Assembly (NCBI GenBank): GCA_023151255.1
Contig: JAKLJG010000002.1
Span: forward strand, 68,574 to 132,573
DNA length: 64,000 nt
Source of the DNA: Cyclobacteriaceae bacterium
Lineage (GTDB): Bacteria > Bacteroidota > Bacteroidia > Cytophagales > Cyclobacteriaceae
Direction of reading: 5' to 3'
Shown here: in pieces, positions 36,428-46,069 of the stretch
Layout of the letters: each line of letters opens with the position of its first letter
Position numbering within the stretch: the stretch's first letter is position 1
The notes under the pieces: model-generated
Database searches by the model: none
What the model was told of the DNA's origin: nothing
The model's input: only the letters and a program-made list of their open reading frames with translations
Translations under genes and position numbers: made by a program

Positions 36428-37554
36428 AAAAAATATTGCTTCAGGGATACTACGGCTTCGGAAATCTGGGCGATGATATTTTGCTGCTGGTGTGTTACAG
36501 TAATTTTAGGCAGCATTTTCCGGATGCGGAGTTAGTTGTTTTTTCAAATGCTGATCCGAATACAGCCTCCTATCTGCATAACTTGCTTGGCGAACGTATT
36601 CGAACTGTAAATTATACCGCCCGCGAACATTTTGATATAATTATTCATGGGGGTGGCGGAGTACATTATGACTATGAAGAAGGCCGTTATTTTTTTTCTG
36701 TGCTTAACCGTTTAATAAAACTTCAGCCTTCCTGGTTCACGAAACTATTTGATATTTACAAAAAATTTAAGCGAAGAGAGCACATTACCGGCTCGTTAAG
36801 AATTGGTGTGGGCATTGGTATTGGCACCTTTACTGCTTCATCAAAAAAGTTTTATTCAAATTTAGTTGTTCTTAATAGTTATGATTTTTTGCTTGTACGG
36901 GATTCGGTCAGCCTGGCACGAGCAAAAAAAATAAGTCCGCGTTCCAGTCTGCGCCTGTCAACGGATCTGGCATTTTATACAGAGTACTGGCATCCACCCC
37001 GGATGCAAAAGAAGGCTCAGCTACCCTCCAAAAAAATTGGTGTTGTATTGCGGCACTGGAAAACCGGTAGTGCGCATACTGAGGAAGTTATACGCATTGC
37101 CTGCCGATTGGAAAGCCGGGGCTATGAGGTTACCTTTTTTTCTTTTGAGGCTGAATACGATAAGCCCTATTTGAATCAATTACCTGTGAATGTGAAGCGT
37201 ATCATCTGGCCGGATTCAACAGGAAGTCTTGATGCTTACCTAAATCATTTTTATCAGCAGGATCTTGTAGTATCAACGCGTTTTCATGGTGCAATTTTGG
37301 CTGCTACTTTTGGAATTCCGGCTATAGCATTGGTGCTGGAGCCTAAAATTTTAACGTTAAAAGAGATTCTTCCGCAATCCATTCAACTTCTTAATATGGA
37401 GGAAATAGCAAAATTTCTTGAGTCAAAAATTTTCGCAGTGCTCAGCGATTTACCAAGTTGGCAACAAAAGGTTCGTAATGATTGTGAACGCAATTATGAA
37501 CTGATCAAACAAGGATTAGCCGGTGTTAACGATTTTATTTGTAGTCAGAAATGA
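36424..37554 (+). CDS. Polysaccharide pyruvyltransferase family protein
   Basis: 376 residues. GYYGFGNLGDDILLLVCYSNF (opening) and FDIIIHGGGGVHYDYEEGR, with LVVSTRFHGAILAATFGIPAIAL near the C-terminus, are the hallmarks of the CsaB/WcaK pyruvyltransferase family, which add ketal-linked pyruvate to polysaccharides. It overlaps its neighbours by 4 bp on each side. A T8 tract lies at about 36690-36697. Confidence 0.88.
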   Translation: MKKILLQGYYGFGNLGDDILLLVCYSNFRQHFPDAELVVFSNADPNTASYLHNLLGERIRTVNYTAREHFDIIIHGGGGVHYDYEEGRYFFSVLNRLIKLQPSWFTKLFDIYKKFKRREHITGSLRIGVGIGIGTFTASSKKFYSNLVVLNSYDFLLVRDSVSLARAKKISPRSSLRLSTDLAFYTEYWHPPRMQKKAQLPSKKIGVVLRHWKTGSAHTEEVIRIACRLESRGYEVTFFSFEAEYDKPYLNQLPVNVKRIIWPDSTGSLDAYLNHFYQQDLVVSTRFHGAILAATFGIPAIALVLEPKILTLKEILPQSIQLLNMEEIAKFLESKIFAVLSDLPSWQQKVRNDCERNYELIKQGLAGVNDFICSQK

Positions 37555-38291
37555 AACTTTACGAAATAGCAAGGTTCCTGTTTGGGCGCCAGGCTTCACC
37601 GTGGGCACAGCGCATTAACCGTGATAATAAGCGGATGGAGCGATTGCTGGCCACTGAGCTACAGGCAAACTCCTGTGGTATTGATGTGGGTGCGCACGAA
37701 GGGGCCTTTTTAACAATGCTGTTGAAAAATGCGCCTGATGGGCGGCACTGGGCATTTGAACCTCTGCCTGAGTACTTTGAAAAACTACGCGAAACTTTTA
37801 AGGGTATTTCAGTTTATAACCTGGCATTGAGCGACTCTCCGGGTAAGGCTACATTTTATAAGGCCGTGGGGGCCGAAGCGATGAGCGGATTAAAACCCCA
37901 ACATTATCCGGTACCGGTGCAGTTGGAGCAGTTTGAAATAGTCACTGCCCGGTTAGATGATATAATTCCCAGTCATGTGCAGATTGATATGATTAAAATT
38001 GATGTAGAAGGGGCCGAACTCGCGGTTTTAAAAGGCGCCAAACATTTAATTAATCGTTGTCGTCCGTTAATAATCTTCGAATTCGCGCAACTGCATTCCG
38101 AAGCCTATTCAGTTACCCCGAATGACATGTTTACTTTCTTTGAGGATAACGAGTATACGATTTTTCGGTTGGATAGGCTGGAAGTTTATACCCGGCAGCG
38201 TTTTGAAGAAAATTTTCATCAGTCGCACCAATCCAATTACAACCAGTTGGCTGAAACTAATTTTATAGGGGTTCCAAACGAGAAGCGGTAA
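37551..38291 (+). CDS. FkbM-family methyltransferase
   Basis: 246 residues. SAM motif I is GIDVGAHEGAFLTMLLK; IDMIKIDVEGAELAVLKGAKHLI and RPLIIFEF are diagnostic of Methyltransf_21 (FkbM), O-methylases often found in polysaccharide gene clusters. Likely methylates a sugar hydroxyl. Overlaps the pyruvyltransferase by 4 bp and precedes the asparagine-synthase-like gene by 7 bp. Confidence 0.88.
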   Translation: MKLYEIARFLFGRQASPWAQRINRDNKRMERLLATELQANSCGIDVGAHEGAFLTMLLKNAPDGRHWAFEPLPEYFEKLRETFKGISVYNLALSDSPGKATFYKAVGAEAMSGLKPQHYPVPVQLEQFEIVTARLDDIIPSHVQIDMIKIDVEGAELAVLKGAKHLINRCRPLIIFEFAQLHSEAYSVTPNDMFTFFEDNEYTIFRLDRLEVYTRQRFEENFHQSHQSNYNQLAETNFIGVPNEKR

Positions 38292-38298
38292 AGTAATT

Positions 38299-40176
38299 AT
38301 GTGTGGTATATCCGGTTTTATTGATCACCGCAAATCGCTTGATGATTTGCACGCCATGCAGCAATGTTTGCATCACCGGGGACCTGATGCACAAGGTATT
38401 TTTTTTGAAGGCAATGCAGGGTTAGCACATAACCGGCTTTCAATAATTGACCTCAGTGAATCGGCTAACCAACCCTTTATTTATGAAAACCTTGTGCTGG
38501 TATATAATGGCGAGATTTATAATTATGCCGAAATTAAGAGAGAACTGGTTAGTGCAGGCTATACTTTTACAACTCACTCCGACACCGAAGTATTGCTTAA
38601 GGGATTTCATGCCTGGGGCATTGATGTGTTGCACAAACTTATCGGCATGTTTGCTTTTGCAATTTACGATAAGGCTAACCAGCAATTGTACCTCGTTAGA
38701 GATCGGTTGGGTGTGAAACCCCTCTATTATTCGATAGACGGTGATGCAATTTGTTTTGCCAGCGAGTTAAAGGCTTTTCCGCAGGCAAAAACCGATGCCA
38801 TTGATTATTCCGGCCTGGTTGATTATCTGCGCTATGGGTTTACAGTAAGCAGCAATACCTTTTTTAAAGGCATCGAAAAACTTTTGCCCGGCCATTACCT
38901 GCACTTTGCGCGGGGCAAAGCCAGGGTTGTTTCGTTCTGGGATGCCGAAGATTATGTATACGACCCACTTACCGGCCAGTCGGAAGAAAAGTTAGCAGAT
39001 GAACTGGAAGCCTTATTGGTTTCATCGTTTAAATACCGGATGGTTTCGGATGTGCCGGTAGGCATTTTTTTTAGCGGTGGTATTGACAGCACCGCCCTGG
39101 TTGCGTTGTTAAGTAAACATGTTGGAACGGTCAACACGTTTACCATTGGCTTTGATGATCCGGCCTTTGATGAGACCCCCTTTGCCCGGAAAATTGCCTC
39201 CCGATTTAAAACAAATCATACCGAGCGTATTTTGAGTGTGAAGGAGGCTAAAGAAAGGCTTGGCAGTTTTTATAAAATTTATGACGAACCTTTTTACGAT
39301 AGCTCTGGTATTCCAACTTCGCTGGTTAGTGAACTTGCCCGCGAAAAGGGGATGAAGGTGGTGTTGTCATCGGAAGGTGGAGATGAATTGTTTGGCGGAT
39401 ACACCTCGTATCAACGGTATTACAACTACGGAAAGCGCGTACTCAGCGTGCCTTTGTTTGCCAGGAGATTATCCAGCCATCTCTTGGTAGGCTTAGATAA
39501 CCTGCTCAATGTTTCGGCATTAGGCAATAAACTAAATAAAGCCGGCCAGCTTCTGCAAAACACCAATTGGCAAAATTTCTATAAAACCTGTGTTTCAACG
39601 CTTGACGTATCGCGGCAAGAGCGCTACATTAAAAACGCATCCGTTTATCGCGACCTGGCTACCCTGGCAGATAAAACAACTAAATCAACACTTCATCCAA
39701 TTGAGTTGTTTATGCTATGGGATTTAAAATACCTGCTGCCCGATGATTTCCTTTTGAAAATTGATCGGGCAACTATGCATCACAGCCTTGAATCGCGCGA
39801 GCCTTTTTTAGACCACCGGCTGGTGGAGTTTTGCCTGCGATTGCCCCTCCATTACAAGATTCGAAACGGCCAGACAAAATACCTGCTTCGGAAAGTAATT
39901 GAACGACACCTTGCTCCGGAATACTTTAACCGGCCAAAAATGGGTTTTAGCATTCCGCTTTTTAATTGGTTTAAGAAGGATATGGATTACCTTTTTCAGA
40001 CATACTTATCAGAGGAAAAATTTACGCACGCCTGGCCGATGATTGACTATGCCTGGGTACAGCGGCAAATGGAGATTTACTTCAGAAGCAAATCCGTCAA
40101 TCAGGAATTAAACATGGTTATCATGTGGAAATTCCTGGGCCTTATGTTGTGGCGCGAAACTGTAACCGGGCAATGA
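38299..40176 (+). CDS. asnB: Asparagine synthase (glutamine-hydrolysing) family amidotransferase
   Basis: 625 residues. Cys2 of MCGISGFIDH is the glutaminase nucleophile; the GATase II domain runs to about 195, and the synthase domain has the PP-loop SGGIDSTALVAL (about 258) and EGGDELFGGY. Classical AsnB makes asparagine. Its place inside the polysaccharide operon suggests instead that it amidates a uronic acid or other carboxyl group of the glycan, as other AsnB-like proteins do; this is inference. T8 tracts lie at 38400-38407 and 39066-39072. The stop overlaps the next ATG (ATGA). Confidence 0.9.
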   Translation: MCGISGFIDHRKSLDDLHAMQQCLHHRGPDAQGIFFEGNAGLAHNRLSIIDLSESANQPFIYENLVLVYNGEIYNYAEIKRELVSAGYTFTTHSDTEVLLKGFHAWGIDVLHKLIGMFAFAIYDKANQQLYLVRDRLGVKPLYYSIDGDAICFASELKAFPQAKTDAIDYSGLVDYLRYGFTVSSNTFFKGIEKLLPGHYLHFARGKARVVSFWDAEDYVYDPLTGQSEEKLADELEALLVSSFKYRMVSDVPVGIFFSGGIDSTALVALLSKHVGTVNTFTIGFDDPAFDETPFARKIASRFKTNHTERILSVKEAKERLGSFYKIYDEPFYDSSGIPTSLVSELAREKGMKVVLSSEGGDELFGGYTSYQRYYNYGKRVLSVPLFARRLSSHLLVGLDNLLNVSALGNKLNKAGQLLQNTNWQNFYKTCVSTLDVSRQERYIKNASVYRDLATLADKTTKSTLHPIELFMLWDLKYLLPDDFLLKIDRATMHHSLESREPFLDHRLVEFCLRLPLHYKIRNGQTKYLLRKVIERHLAPEYFNRPKMGFSIPLFNWFKKDMDYLFQTYLSEEKFTHAWPMIDYAWVQRQMEIYFRSKSVNQELNMVIMWKFLGLMLWRETVTGQ

Positions 40177-41396
40177 GCAGCCAGAAAAAAAATATCCTGC
40201 TTCTTATCCCCAATCTTGACTTCGGAGGTGCACAGCAATCATTTGTATTGTTAAGTAATGAATTGGCTAAGAAGCACCGTGTTATTAACGTGGTTTTCAA
40301 CAAACATAATATCGCACCATACGATTTTACCTCTACATTAATTGATTTGAATGTGCCGGCATCGCGCAACCTGCTGGGCAAGGCCGTAAACTTTTTAAAG
40401 AGATTATTAAAAGTGCGAACCCTGAAAAAGCAGCATGATGTTCAGGTTTCCATCAGCTTTTTGGAGGGCGCAGATTACGTTAATTTGCTTACCCGAAGAA
40501 AAGATAAAGTAATCCTCAGTGTGCGCGGATCTAAAAAATACGATCAGGATATTACCGGATGGCTAGGTTTATTTCGACTGCGCATTTTACTGCCTTTACT
40601 TTACTCCAGGGCTGATTATATAGTCGCGCTGAATGAGGGAATCCGTCAGGAATTAACTGCAGATTATAAGTTGAAGGTGCCCATTCGTGTAATTTATAAC
40701 GGCTTTAGCGTTTCACGGGTGGTTCAGCAAATAAACGAACCGCTTGATGAAGCCGCTGAAAATTTATTTCAATGGCCGGTGCTGATTAGTCATGGTCGAT
40801 TGGCACCCGAAAAAGGATTGGAAGAATTTTTAGCCGTAATCGCTGTGTTAAAAAAGCGAAAGGTGGGTTGTAAGTTTTTGATACTTGGTGAAGGTCCGGT
40901 GAAAGATAAATTACAACAAAGAATTGCTGACCACCAACTTAAATGTTGGTTGAGAGAACGCGAGGAAAATTTTACCTCCGATGCCGATGTGTACTTTTGG
41001 GGTTATCAGCAAAATCCCTTTAAGTTTTTAGCGCATTCGAAACTCTTTGTATTGCCCTCGTTGCACGAAGGTTTTGGGAATTCGCTTGCAGAAGCCATGC
41101 TGTGCGGGATTCCGGTATTGGCTACCGATTGCCCCTACAGTCCACGTGAGCTGCTTGCACCGGGTTCAACTGCTAAACTGCCTTTGCAACAAGGCGAATG
41201 GGCAGATTTTGGAGTGCTGTTGCCACAATGGCATTCGCCAGAAGTTGTTGAGCAGTGGGTAAATATTATTACCGATTTGCTAAACTCAGAAGAGAAACGT
41301 CAACTTTATGGAGCAAAGGCAAAAGAGCGCATCTCGTTTTTTTCGATAGAAAAAACTGTTCAGGGTTGGAATGATTTGATTGACGAAGTAGCTTGA
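40173..41396 (+). CDS. GT4-family glycosyltransferase
   Basis: 407 residues from the ATG at 40173 (MSSQKKNILLLIPN). The N-terminal FGGAQQSFVLLSNELAKKH is the GT4 acceptor-domain opening; the donor domain has SHGRLAPEKGLEEFLAVI and SLHEGFGNSLAEAMLCGIPVLATD, the EX7E-type region. Transfers a sugar from a nucleotide donor to the polysaccharide repeat unit. Overlaps both neighbours by 4 bp. Confidence 0.9.
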   Translation: MSSQKKNILLLIPNLDFGGAQQSFVLLSNELAKKHRVINVVFNKHNIAPYDFTSTLIDLNVPASRNLLGKAVNFLKRLLKVRTLKKQHDVQVSISFLEGADYVNLLTRRKDKVILSVRGSKKYDQDITGWLGLFRLRILLPLLYSRADYIVALNEGIRQELTADYKLKVPIRVIYNGFSVSRVVQQINEPLDEAAENLFQWPVLISHGRLAPEKGLEEFLAVIAVLKKRKVGCKFLILGEGPVKDKLQQRIADHQLKCWLREREENFTSDADVYFWGYQQNPFKFLAHSKLFVLPSLHEGFGNSLAEAMLCGIPVLATDCPYSPRELLAPGSTAKLPLQQGEWADFGVLLPQWHSPEVVEQWVNIITDLLNSEEKRQLYGAKAKERISFFSIEKTVQGWNDLIDEVA

Positions 41397-42505
41397 AAAG
41401 GCATACCATCTTAATTATCGATAACTCACGGGCTACCACCGGAGCTTTTACATCCATATCCATTTTGTTTCCATATCTTAAAAACTATCAGGTTTACGTT
41501 GTTCTGCCCAAGGGTTCGGTATTAAAAAAGAATTTGGTTTCTCAGGGTTTACCGGTAATTGAAATTCCGTTTTTAGAATTACATAAGGGCTTTCGATCGG
41601 TTTTTTACTTACCGGCTCTATTAATTAATTCCATCCGCCTGTTGCGGGTTGTAAGCCAACAAAATATTCGCCTTGTACATGTTAACGATGTATATAATTT
41701 GTGCGGGGTAGTAATGAAGCTTTTTAGACCAAAACTAAGGTTGGTTTACCACATAAGGCTTTTGTCAACATCCTATCTCAAGCCTGTTTATCCGATGCTG
41801 ACACGCATTGTGTTATGGTTTGCCGATGCAGTAATTTGTAACTCGGCAGCTGTTAAAAGAGGTTTGCCGTTTATTACGGAAAAAGTATCGGTTATCGGAA
41901 ATCCGGTAAACACAACTGAACTTCATCCGCCCAAAGTTTTTAGAGCGGTAAGTACCCTTTTGGTTTTGGCAAATTATGTACCCGGTAAGGGACATGACTA
42001 CGCCCTTGAAGCGTTTGCACGGGCGAAACTGCAGTTACCTCATCTTAGGCTAATAATGGCAGGCGGAACATTTGGTTTGCATGCAAATGAGCAGTATAAA
42101 AAGCAATTGCAGGCGAGGTCGGTTGCTCTTGGTGTTGACCAGCACGTTGAATTCAGAGACTTTCAGCTGGATATTGAAAGGCTGATTAAGGATTCAGACA
42201 TTGTTTTGCAATTTTCTGACTCCGAATCATTCTCACGAGTTTCAGCTGAAGCGATGCAGTATGGAGTACCCGTGATAGCCGTTAACAGCGGGGGGCCTTC
42301 AGAGTTGATTCAACACAGAAAAACTGGCATGTTGGTAAATCAGGGAGATGTACCTGCAATGACTGAGGCCATTATATCCCTTGCGGAAGACGCTATCCTG
42401 TATCGGAACATCTCAACTGAAGCAAGAACATTTATTATTGATAACTTTAAGGCTGATTTTATTGCAAATCAGATTGAGGGCGTTTACCGAAAATTTCTTT
42501 TTTAA
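41393..42505 (+). CDS. GT4-family glycosyltransferase
   Basis: 370 residues from a TTG start that overlaps the previous stop (TTGA). The N-terminal domain has SRATTGAFTSISILFPYLK, and the donor domain SDSESFSRVSAEAMQYGVPVIAVNSGGPSELI with HRKTGMLV. Last glycosyltransferase of the coupled series; 52 bp separate it from the PKD gene. Confidence 0.88.
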   Translation: MKRHTILIIDNSRATTGAFTSISILFPYLKNYQVYVVLPKGSVLKKNLVSQGLPVIEIPFLELHKGFRSVFYLPALLINSIRLLRVVSQQNIRLVHVNDVYNLCGVVMKLFRPKLRLVYHIRLLSTSYLKPVYPMLTRIVLWFADAVICNSAAVKRGLPFITEKVSVIGNPVNTTELHPPKVFRAVSTLLVLANYVPGKGHDYALEAFARAKLQLPHLRLIMAGGTFGLHANEQYKKQLQARSVALGVDQHVEFRDFQLDIERLIKDSDIVLQFSDSESFSRVSAEAMQYGVPVIAVNSGGPSELIQHRKTGMLVNQGDVPAMTEAIISLAEDAILYRNISTEARTFIIDNFKADFIANQIEGVYRKFLF

Positions 42506-42557
42506 ACTGCCCGGTTACAGATTTACGCAAACCAGTATAGTGCACTACTACCACCGT

Positions 42558-44579
42558 ATGATTCGATTGTTTAGCCTGATGGGTCTATTGGCAACTGTGC
42601 TAAAAGTTCATGCCCAGTGTCCTTCGGTGGATTTTACTATTCCGGCAGGCACATGTATTCAATCAAATATTCAAGTTGAAAATAATTCATCCGGTGCAAC
42701 CTATTTTGAGTGGGACTTTTGCAGTGGCGATTTAGACCTGACACCGGAAGTGACTCCGGTTGTTACGAATACCCTGCTGTTTCGAACCCGTTCAATACGG
42801 GTGATTAACCATAACAACGAATGGTATGCGTTTACAATCGACCAATCAACCAATAAGCTTATACGGCTAGATTTTGGTGCCAGTCTTAACAATACGCCCG
42901 TCATAACTGATTTGGGAAACCCGGGCAACGCTTTCAATGGAGTTTTTGACTTGCGTATGATTAAGGAATCGGGTCAATGGTATGCATTGGTGGTTAATAC
43001 AGGCAGTAATAGTTTGTTGCGCTTAGCTTTCGGTACCGATATTGAATCAACTCCAACCGTTCAAAACCTGGGTTCATTTGGTGTTCTTAATGTCCCTAAT
43101 GGTATTTTTATTATAAATGAAGAGAATTTTTTACGGGTATTTATCAGTAATGGTGGTGCCGCAGAAATTATCCGTTTGGATTTTGGCAGTTCAATTTTAA
43201 ACAATCCGGCAGTTTCGGCATTTGCCGTGGCCGGAGCTGCTGGCTTGCGCGGCCTGGCTATTACACGAGAATGCGACCGATGGTTTGGGTTGGTCACCTC
43301 ATATAACAACAACAAAGTCTTCTGGCTTGATTTTATAAATGGCCTTAATCAGCCCCCGCAAACCGGAGAAATAACCTTTTTCACTTCCTATAATTTTCCG
43401 GCCGGCATTGCCATTGCTTCGGATGGCGGTAATTATTACGCCTTTATCCAGTCAGCCATTGGTTTTCAATACCGGCTTTCATTTGGCAGTAGCATAATCG
43501 ACAAACTTGGTGTAGGCCAAAATTTTGGAAACTTCGGTATATCGAACGAAAATTTTGCTATTGAACTGGTAAAAGTTAATTCCGACTGGACTGGTTTTAC
43601 TATTGATTTAACAAACCGAAGACTTATCCGCCAAACTTTCCCGTTGCTATGCGATGCGAATATTGCAATTGCTTATGATGAACAACCTTCTTTTGTGAAC
43701 TTTAGTAACAGTGGTACAAAAAAAATTACGTTAACAGCTACCGATGTACAAGGCGCAGTGAACTTTGTAAGCAAAACCCTGACAGTTTCAGGTACTATTG
43801 CTCCGGATATAAGTTTTACGAGCCAAAATCAATGTGCAGGTCATGATGTTATTTTTTCATCGCTTAATTCATCGGGTAACGTAGTGGCGTATAATTGGAA
43901 TTTTGGTGATGGCAATGAATCAACGGAGTCGAATCCGGCTCACGTTTTTGCATCTGCAGGAGTTTATAATACGCAGTTGCGGGTTACAGCATCCAATGGC
44001 TGCCAAAATGTAACCCGAAATGAAGTAACAGTATTTAATCCTCCGGTTGCAGACTTTCAACTTCCGTCCGCTTCTCCATTTTGCACTAATCAGTCTTATT
44101 TGTTTCAAAATACTTCAACCTATGATGCGACCAGCGCAATTGCCTGGAACTGGCAGGTCAATTCAATTGGCGTTTCGGCTGATGAGGATTTGCAATTTGC
44201 TTTCAGTAATTCTGCTCCGCATGAAGTAAAGCTTATTGCATCAATACCTGGGTGTACAAACGAAACGGCAAAAACAATTTCAACCATTATTGAAGGTCCG
44301 CTGGTAAATTTTAATTTTTCCGGCCACTGTCAGTTATCGCCTGTAAATTTTATCAATACCACGTCCGGAAGTGTGACAACGTTCAACTGGAATTTTGGCG
44401 ATGGAAATACGTCAGCAGAGATAAATCCTGCTCATAGTTATTCACTGCAAGGTATTTATAACGTTCAGCTAACAGCCACTAACGCTGCCGGCTGTGTAAA
44501 CTCTGTAACCCAGCCCATCACTATTTACTCCAAACCCCAAACCGATTTTGCTGTGGCCCTGCCTCCTTTTTCGTGTTAA
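42558..44579 (+). CDS. PKD-repeat exported protein, N-terminal fragment (gene split by a frameshift/deletion)
   Basis: 673 residues from the ATG at 42558, with a signal peptide ending at VHAQ. Residues about 60-370 have repeated units with FG(A/S)SLNNTPV and similar words (FGTDIESTPT, FGSSILNNPA, FGSSIIDKLG), which look like a beta-propeller; PKD domains follow (WNFGDGNESTESNPAHVF, WNFGDGNTSAEINPAHSY). The reading stops at 44579, just after PPFSC in the start of the next PKD domain. The rest of that domain and a T9SS signal continue in the next frame, so this is the front part of a broken gene. Confidence 0.75.
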   Translation: MIRLFSLMGLLATVLKVHAQCPSVDFTIPAGTCIQSNIQVENNSSGATYFEWDFCSGDLDLTPEVTPVVTNTLLFRTRSIRVINHNNEWYAFTIDQSTNKLIRLDFGASLNNTPVITDLGNPGNAFNGVFDLRMIKESGQWYALVVNTGSNSLLRLAFGTDIESTPTVQNLGSFGVLNVPNGIFIINEENFLRVFISNGGAAEIIRLDFGSSILNNPAVSAFAVAGAAGLRGLAITRECDRWFGLVTSYNNNKVFWLDFINGLNQPPQTGEITFFTSYNFPAGIAIASDGGNYYAFIQSAIGFQYRLSFGSSIIDKLGVGQNFGNFGISNENFAIELVKVNSDWTGFTIDLTNRRLIRQTFPLLCDANIAIAYDEQPSFVNFSNSGTKKITLTATDVQGAVNFVSKTLTVSGTIAPDISFTSQNQCAGHDVIFSSLNSSGNVVAYNWNFGDGNESTESNPAHVFASAGVYNTQLRVTASNGCQNVTRNEVTVFNPPVADFQLPSASPFCTNQSYLFQNTSTYDATSAIAWNWQVNSIGVSADEDLQFAFSNSAPHEVKLIASIPGCTNETAKTISTIIEGPLVNFNFSGHCQLSPVNFINTTSGSVTTFNWNFGDGNTSAEINPAHSYSLQGIYNVQLTATNAAGCVNSVTQPITIYSKPQTDFAVALPPFSC

Positions 44580-46002
44580 CGGCAGCACGTCAAACCTGAA
44601 AAATCCGCAGCATAGTTACTCAATACCGGCTACGTACCAGGTTACATTAACCACCACCACCAATTTTGGCTGTTCGGCAACCGTGCAAAAGCCCGCGGTC
44701 ATCCTGCCATCGCCAGTCGTTGATTTTAGTTACTCACCACCCTGCCGGAATATACCGGTAAGTTTTTCTGATCAAACACCAGGCAGCAACCTATCGTGGT
44801 TATGGCAGGTAGAGAGTTCATTTTATTCAGTTCAGCACCCCGCGCATACGTTTACCACTACAGGCTCCAAAAATGTTGTACTTACGGTTACCGGTGTAAA
44901 CGGATGTGTTGGAACTATGACAAAGCAGGTTGTAGTACCCGTTCAACTGGTTCCTGATTTTACAGTTGAAAAAAACTGCATCAATCAACAAACACTGTTC
45001 ATTGATAATACCAACGACTTTGCCGATCCGATTACAGCGTGGCAATGGACATTCGGAACCCTTGGCTCAGGAACGGGAAGCCCGGCCGAATTCACCTTTC
45101 CTTCCGTGGGCAACGTAAATGTAAACCTGACGGTAACCACGCAAACCGGGTGCTCTTATTCGCGATTAAAAAGTGTAAGTATTGATTCTGCACCAACTGC
45201 ATCATTTACAGCTTCGCCAACCGTGGGCGAACCGCCCCTGCCGGTAACCTTTACCAATACCTCAACGGGGGCAATCACTTATCTATGGCAATTTGGCGAT
45301 TCCGGAAACTCTGAAAGCACCGTACCGTCTCCGCAATTCACATTCACAGATTTGGGTCAATACACAGTAGAGCTTACCGCTTTCAATACGCTCAATTGTT
45401 CTCACAAAACAACACGCACCATTCACGTGGTTGTTCCGGTACTTGATGTGGAGGTGAGTTTACTTGAGCTTCTTACGAACCAGACCTCGCTTACTCCTGC
45501 GGTAACCCTGATAAACCGGAGCAATGTTCCGGTGCAAAACCCAGTTGTTCGTTTTGATTTATCGGGTGCTGCCGCCATTAATGAAGTAATACCTGTTACC
45601 ATTCCATCAAACAGTTCATACCGGCACGTAGCCGGCTTTTCCCTTCCGGAACGCGATGGGTTGGATTATGTCTGTGCCGAAGTATTGCTCGATGACACCA
45701 CACCCCATAACAACCGCCTTTGCGCAACAGTCAAATCTGATTTTTTTGTTTTAGAGCCTTACCCTAATCCCGTATTCGGTAAGCAACCTGTAACAATCAT
45801 TTGGGTATCAACTACCGAAAACACGGCAGTAATTTCTTTGCTGAGCAGTTCTGGTAAGCAGGTTTTTTCTGCGGCTGTTTCGGCCACTTCAGGATTTAAT
45901 TCAGCAGAAGTTTCTACCCGGCACCTGCAAGCTGGTTTATATATTCTAAGCATCGCTTCAGGTACACGGACAAGAAATTTCAGGTTGGTGGTAGTCGAAT
46001 AA
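44548..46002 (+). CDS. PKD-repeat protein, C-terminal fragment with T9SS sorting domain
   Basis: Continuation of the preceding gene in another frame; meaningful homology starts near 44577 (NGSTSNLKNPQHSYS), the end of a PKD domain whose first half is missing. More PKD-like units follow (NLSWLWQVESSFYSVQHPAHTF, YLWQFGDSGNSES). The last about 80 residues (YPNPVFGKQPVTI, LLSSSGKQVF, LQAGLYILSI) are a type IX secretion C-terminal domain. There is no signal peptide, so alone this fragment could not be exported. The ATG at 44548 is out of frame with the homologous part and probably not a true start. Confidence 0.7.
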   Translation: MLWPCLLFRVNGSTSNLKNPQHSYSIPATYQVTLTTTTNFGCSATVQKPAVILPSPVVDFSYSPPCRNIPVSFSDQTPGSNLSWLWQVESSFYSVQHPAHTFTTTGSKNVVLTVTGVNGCVGTMTKQVVVPVQLVPDFTVEKNCINQQTLFIDNTNDFADPITAWQWTFGTLGSGTGSPAEFTFPSVGNVNVNLTVTTQTGCSYSRLKSVSIDSAPTASFTASPTVGEPPLPVTFTNTSTGAITYLWQFGDSGNSESTVPSPQFTFTDLGQYTVELTAFNTLNCSHKTTRTIHVVVPVLDVEVSLLELLTNQTSLTPAVTLINRSNVPVQNPVVRFDLSGAAAINEVIPVTIPSNSSYRHVAGFSLPERDGLDYVCAEVLLDDTTPHNNRLCATVKSDFFVLEPYPNPVFGKQPVTIIWVSTTENTAVISLLSSSGKQVFSAAVSATSGFNSAEVSTRHLQAGLYILSIASGTRTRNFRLVVVE

Positions 46003-46069
46003 TGCAGCCGTCTTATAGGTAAACCGCCATTTTGCTTTATTTTTACACTCTTTAATTTATCAACCCTCT

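Noticed and set aside
33113-42505. Horizontal transfer of the polysaccharide locus via a mobile element
   Set aside because: The region looks richer in A+T, but I saw no transposase, integrase, direct-repeat ends or tRNA target, and could not compute composition.
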